Assembly: GCF_900156375.1 (NCBI RefSeq) | Contig: NZ_FTNK01000003.1 | Location: forward strand, 434,001 to 498,000 | Reading direction: 5' to 3' | Source of the DNA: Paenibacillus macquariensis | GTDB taxonomy: Bacteria; Bacillota; Bacilli; Paenibacillales; Paenibacillaceae | DNA length: 64,000 nucleotides | Shown: one piece after another, positions 61,260 to 64,000 of the stretch | Layout of the letters: every line of letters begins with the position of its first letter | Numbering within the stretch: the stretch's first letter is position 1 | Position numbers and translations under genes: made by a program | The notes under the pieces: generated by a model | Seen by the model: only the letters and a program-made list of their open reading frames with translations | The model's database searches: none | Told to the model about the DNA's origin: nothing

Positions 61260-61436
61260 ACCTTAATTTATCCAAATTATGGATAAAACATAAGGTAATT
61301 GGATGTGAATGCAAATACATATTTATTTAAAAAGAATTCAATATCAGAGTTGAAAAAATGACATCGTGCTTCTAACATGTTAAAATACTGTTGAAAGCAT
61401 TGAAGTCTATCTTTGAATGGAAAAGAGGTTGGACAA

Positions 61437-62027
61437 ATGAGTCTGGTACCTATGGTTGTAGAACAAACCAATCGAGGAGAAAGATCTTCTGATATTTACT
61501 CCAGATTGCTTAAGGATCGCATTATTTTTCTAAGTAATGCAATTGATGATGATGTTGCCAATCTCGTTATAGCACAGCTATTATTCCTGGCTGCTGAAGA
61601 CCCTGAGAAAGACATAAGTCTATATATCAACTCACCGGGTGGTTCTGTTACAGCAGGAATGGGTATATACGATACGATGCAATTTATTAAGCCAGATGTT
61701 TCCACGATATGTATGGGAATGGCGGCAAGTATGGGATCTTTGCTTCTAACTGCAGGAGCAAAAGGAAAGAGATTTGCTTTAACCAATAGTGAAGTGATGA
61801 TTCATCAGCCATTGGGTGGGGTTCAAGGTCAAGCCTCAGATATTTTGATTCATACTGATTGGATCATTAAAACAAGAGAAAAGCTCAATCAAATATATGT
61901 TGAACGTACGGGTCAACCCCTCGAAAAAATCGAACGGGACACAGATCGTGATTTCTTCATGAGCGCCGAAGAAGCGGTGTCTTATGGACTTATTGACCAA
62001 GTTCTCTCTTCACCGATCAAATCTTAA
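61437..62027 (+). CDS. clpP: ATP-dependent Clp protease proteolytic subunit
   Basis: 196 residues. N-terminal axial loop [15 protein letters not shown]; catalytic Ser98 in MAASMGS and His123 in MIHQPLGG, both at canonical numbering; the Asp lies in the [15 protein letters not shown] region. ATG 61437 follows AAGAGGTTGG. It precedes clpX by 11 bases, so protease and unfoldase are made together, unlike Bacillus where clpP is separate. Confidence 0.97.
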   Translation: MSLVPMVVEQTNRGERSSDIYSRLLKDRIIFLSNAIDDDVANLVIAQLLFLAAEDPEKDISLYINSPGGSVTAGMGIYDTMQFIKPDVSTICMGMAASMGSLLLTAGAKGKRFALTNSEVMIHQPLGGVQGQASDILIHTDWIIKTREKLNQIYVERTGQPLEKIERDTDRDFFMSAEEAVSYGLIDQVLSSPIKS

Positions 62028-62038
62028 GGGGTGGTAAT

Positions 62039-63313
62039 ATGTTTAAATTTAATGATGAGAAAGGACAGCTTAAATGTTCTTTCTGTGGTAAAACTCAGGA
62101 GCAGGTGCGTAAATTAGTTGCTGGTCCTGGCGTTTATATATGTGACGAGTGTATAGAGTTATGTACTGAGATTGTAGAAGAGGAACTAGGCCACGAGGAA
62201 GAAGTGGACTTGAAGGATATCCCGAAACCTAAGGATATTTGCAATATTCTCGATCAATATGTTATTGGACAGGATCAAGCTAAGAAATCACTATCCGTTG
62301 CTGTGTATAACCATTACAAACGGATTAACACACAAAGCAAGATTGATGATGTAGAGCTTACGAAGAGTAATATTCTTTTACTAGGTCCTACGGGTTCTGG
62401 TAAAACGTTGCTTGCACAGACGATGGCTAAGATTCTGAATGTTCCCTTTGCTATTGCAGATGCGACTTCATTAACGGAAGCTGGATATGTGGGTGAGGAC
62501 GTTGAGAATATTCTATTGAAGCTTATACAGGCTGCTGATTATGATGTGGAGAAGGCTGAACGTGGCATTATCTATATCGATGAAATTGATAAAGTAGCAC
62601 GTAAATCGGAGAATCCATCGATTACTCGTGATGTATCTGGTGAGGGAGTACAGCAAGCGCTTCTGAAAATTCTAGAGGGTACGGTTGCTTCTGTACCTCC
62701 ACAAGGTGGACGTAAACATCCACATCAAGAATTTATCCAAATCGATACGACGAATGTATTGTTCATTTGTGGCGGTGCATTTGACGGCTTAGAACAATTA
62801 ATCAAACGCCGTATTGGTAAGAAAGTTATCGGATTTAATTCAGGTGTAGAAACTCAGAAGGAGCTACAACCAGGAGAGTATTTGTCGATGGTTCTTCCAG
62901 AGGATCTATTGAAATTTGGTCTAATTCCTGAATTTGTAGGTCGTTTGCCTGTTATTTCAAGTTTGGAGCCGTTGGATGAGAATACGCTTGTTCGGATTCT
63001 ATCTGAACCGAAGAATGCATTGACTAGACAATATGAAAAGCTACTTGAAATGGACAACGTCGACTTGACGTTTGAACCTCAGGCATTGGTCGCTATCGCT
63101 AAAGAAGCTATTAAGCGTAAAACAGGTGCTCGTGGTTTGAGAGCTATTATTGAGGGCATTATGTTGGACTTAATGTTCGAGGTTCCTTCTCGTGATGATA
63201 TTAAAGAATGTGTCATAACTGAGAAAGTAGTGAACGATAAGATCGTCCCTGAATTACATGCAAACAATAAAGAGAACGATAATGATAGCAAGAAGCAGGA
63301 AGAAAGCGCCTAA
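62039..63313 (+). CDS. clpX: ATP-dependent Clp protease unfoldase ClpX
   Basis: 424 residues. Zinc-binding domain [19 protein letters not shown] at residues 13-41. AAA+ motor: Walker [19 protein letters not shown] pore loop, Walker [19 protein letters not shown] (RKH pore loop), EFVGRLPV, sensor 2 KTGARGLRA. The ClpP-contact IGF loop is visible as [18 protein letters not shown] precedes the ATG. Confidence 0.98.
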   Translation: MFKFNDEKGQLKCSFCGKTQEQVRKLVAGPGVYICDECIELCTEIVEEELGHEEEVDLKDIPKPKDICNILDQYVIGQDQAKKSLSVAVYNHYKRINTQSKIDDVELTKSNILLLGPTGSGKTLLAQTMAKILNVPFAIADATSLTEAGYVGEDVENILLKLIQAADYDVEKAERGIIYIDEIDKVARKSENPSITRDVSGEGVQQALLKILEGTVASVPPQGGRKHPHQEFIQIDTTNVLFICGGAFDGLEQLIKRRIGKKVIGFNSGVETQKELQPGEYLSMVLPEDLLKFGLIPEFVGRLPVISSLEPLDENTLVRILSEPKNALTRQYEKLLEMDNVDLTFEPQALVAIAKEAIKRKTGARGLRAIIEGIMLDLMFEVPSRDDIKECVITEKVVNDKIVPELHANNKENDNDSKKQEESA

Positions 63314-63356
63314 AGGAACACATACCTTAGGGCCTTTGTAAACTGATGCTGAAAGT

Positions 63357-63413
63357 TCCACTTCTACCCTGTGCCGTGCAAATCTTGACGTCAGGGTTAG
63401 GAGTGGAGTTTTA
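63357..63413 (+). terminator. stem-loop between clpX and ispG
   Basis: CCACTTCTA.CCCTG / CAGGG.TTAGGAGTGG with a 20-base loop, followed by AGTTTTAG. Possible terminator or attenuator ahead of ispG. Confidence 0.55.
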
Positions 63414-63434
63414 GCGTTATAAGGGAGGGTAACC

Positions 63435-64000
63435 ATGTTTTCGAGAATAGACACACGTCCTGTCAAAGTTGGAGATCTAACTATAGGTGGAAGTAACGAT
63501 GTTATCATTCAAAGCATGTGTACGACGAAGACTGCTGATGTGGAAGCGACAGTAGCTGAGATATTACGTTTAGAAGAAGCGGGTTGCCAAATGGTACGTG
63601 TTACCGTTAACAATGAGGAAGCTGCTGCTGCAATTAAGGAAATTAAGAAACGGATTCATATTCCGCTAGTTGCGGATATTCATTTTGATTATAGATTAGC
63701 ATTGCTGGCTATTGAGAACGGGATTGATAAGGTTCGAATTAATCCAGGTAATATTGGACGACGTTCGAAAGTAGAAGAGGTTGTTAAAGCTTGTAAAGCG
63801 CGTGGTATTCCGATTCGTATCGGCGTTAATGCGGGTTCTTTAGAGAATCATTTACTTGAAAAATATGGTTATCCAACACCGGATGCTATGGTTGAGAGTG
63901 CGCTCTTTCATATCGGGATATTGGAAGAGTTAGACTTCCATGATATTATCGTATCTCTGAAGGCCTCAGACGTGCCTATGGCGATTGAAGCTTATCGTAA
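63435..64000 (+). CDS. ispG: (E)-4-hydroxy-3-methylbut-2-enyl-diphosphate synthase, 5' part
   Basis: Seventh enzyme of the MEP isoprenoid pathway (GcpE), an iron-sulfur enzyme; 188 residues visible before the window ends. The TIM-barrel N-terminus shows [74 protein letters not shown] and [11 protein letters not shown], all typical. The cluster cysteines lie beyond the edge. ATG 63435 follows AGGGAGGGTAACC. Confidence 0.95.
   Translation, partial: MFSRIDTRPVKVGDLTIGGSNDVIIQSMCTTKTADVEATVAEILRLEEAGCQMVRVTVNNEEAAAAIKEIKKRIHIPLVADIHFDYRLALLAIENGIDKVRINPGNIGRRSKVEEVVKACKARGIPIRIGVNAGSLENHLLEKYGYPTPDAMVESALFHIGILEELDFHDIIVSLKASDVPMAIEAYR

Overview
The window looks like chromosomal DNA of an endospore-forming, low-GC Gram-positive bacterium, most likely a Paenibacillus-type organism (genus is my inference). 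Support comes from gerE, gerM, YhcN, YjcZ, Cse60-like and YheC/D-type spore genes, a three-gene sdhCAB with a cytochrome b558 SdhC, ecsAB, strong AGGAGG-type ribosome sites with frequent TTG/GTG starts, and the order tig-clpP-clpX-ispG. There is no transposase, phage gene or CRISPR array.

Layout. 1-357: N-terminal part of a membrane protein (minus). 568-2948: sigma-A promoter, cyclic di-AMP riboswitch and the potassium transporter genes ktrB-ktrA. 3032-7417: a LysR regulator divergent from sdhCAB. 7551-13377: DUF3891 protein, Tat-type metallophosphoesterase, GNAT, PHP phosphatase with a LysR, CheX, SDR. 13526-17098: YfmL-like RNA helicase, then ecsAB. 17171-23674: YjcZ-type small spore protein, aminotransferase, a PNPOx-like flavoprotein divergent from a MocR/PdxR-type regulator, AraC, SDR, phosphatidylserine decarboxylase.

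23913-34604 is the most unusual part and reads as a spore-surface island. It holds a YheC/D ATP-grasp coat protein and a 1560-residue protein built of 132 uninterrupted decapeptides ending in a small domain with a WIAxG motif. Three family-2 glycosyltransferases (two of them tandem paralogues), a very basic 117-residue protein, a YhcN/YlaJ lipoprotein and the late sporulation regulator GerE follow. Four 450-bp tandem copies sit inside the decapeptide gene, and their last 10 decapeptides put histidine at the same position. I propose a glycosylated spore-surface fibre or layer; this is inference.

34895-45481: a nitrate/sulfonate/thiamine-precursor-type ABC transporter, a TerC membrane protein under a manganese (yybP-ykoY) riboswitch, an MBL hydrolase, a Gly-rich small protein, PgpA, gerM-rph-rdgB and AsnO-type asparagine synthetase. 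45639-58671: two small hypotheticals, then a 12.3-kb segment bounded by two identical tRNA-Arg(UCU) genes in opposite orientation. The segment carries a Fur-controlled siderophore-binding lipoprotein with an AraC regulator that has a related binding domain fused to it, an ABC-2 exporter behind a palindromic operator, an M20 deacylase, and a Pho-box-controlled operon (stalk-domain/propeller protein, pstS, pstC, pstA) without pstB. The segment ends with a leader-peptide/GreA-like/Cse60-like group. 58801-64000: a conserved hypothetical, tig, clpP, clpX and the start of ispG.
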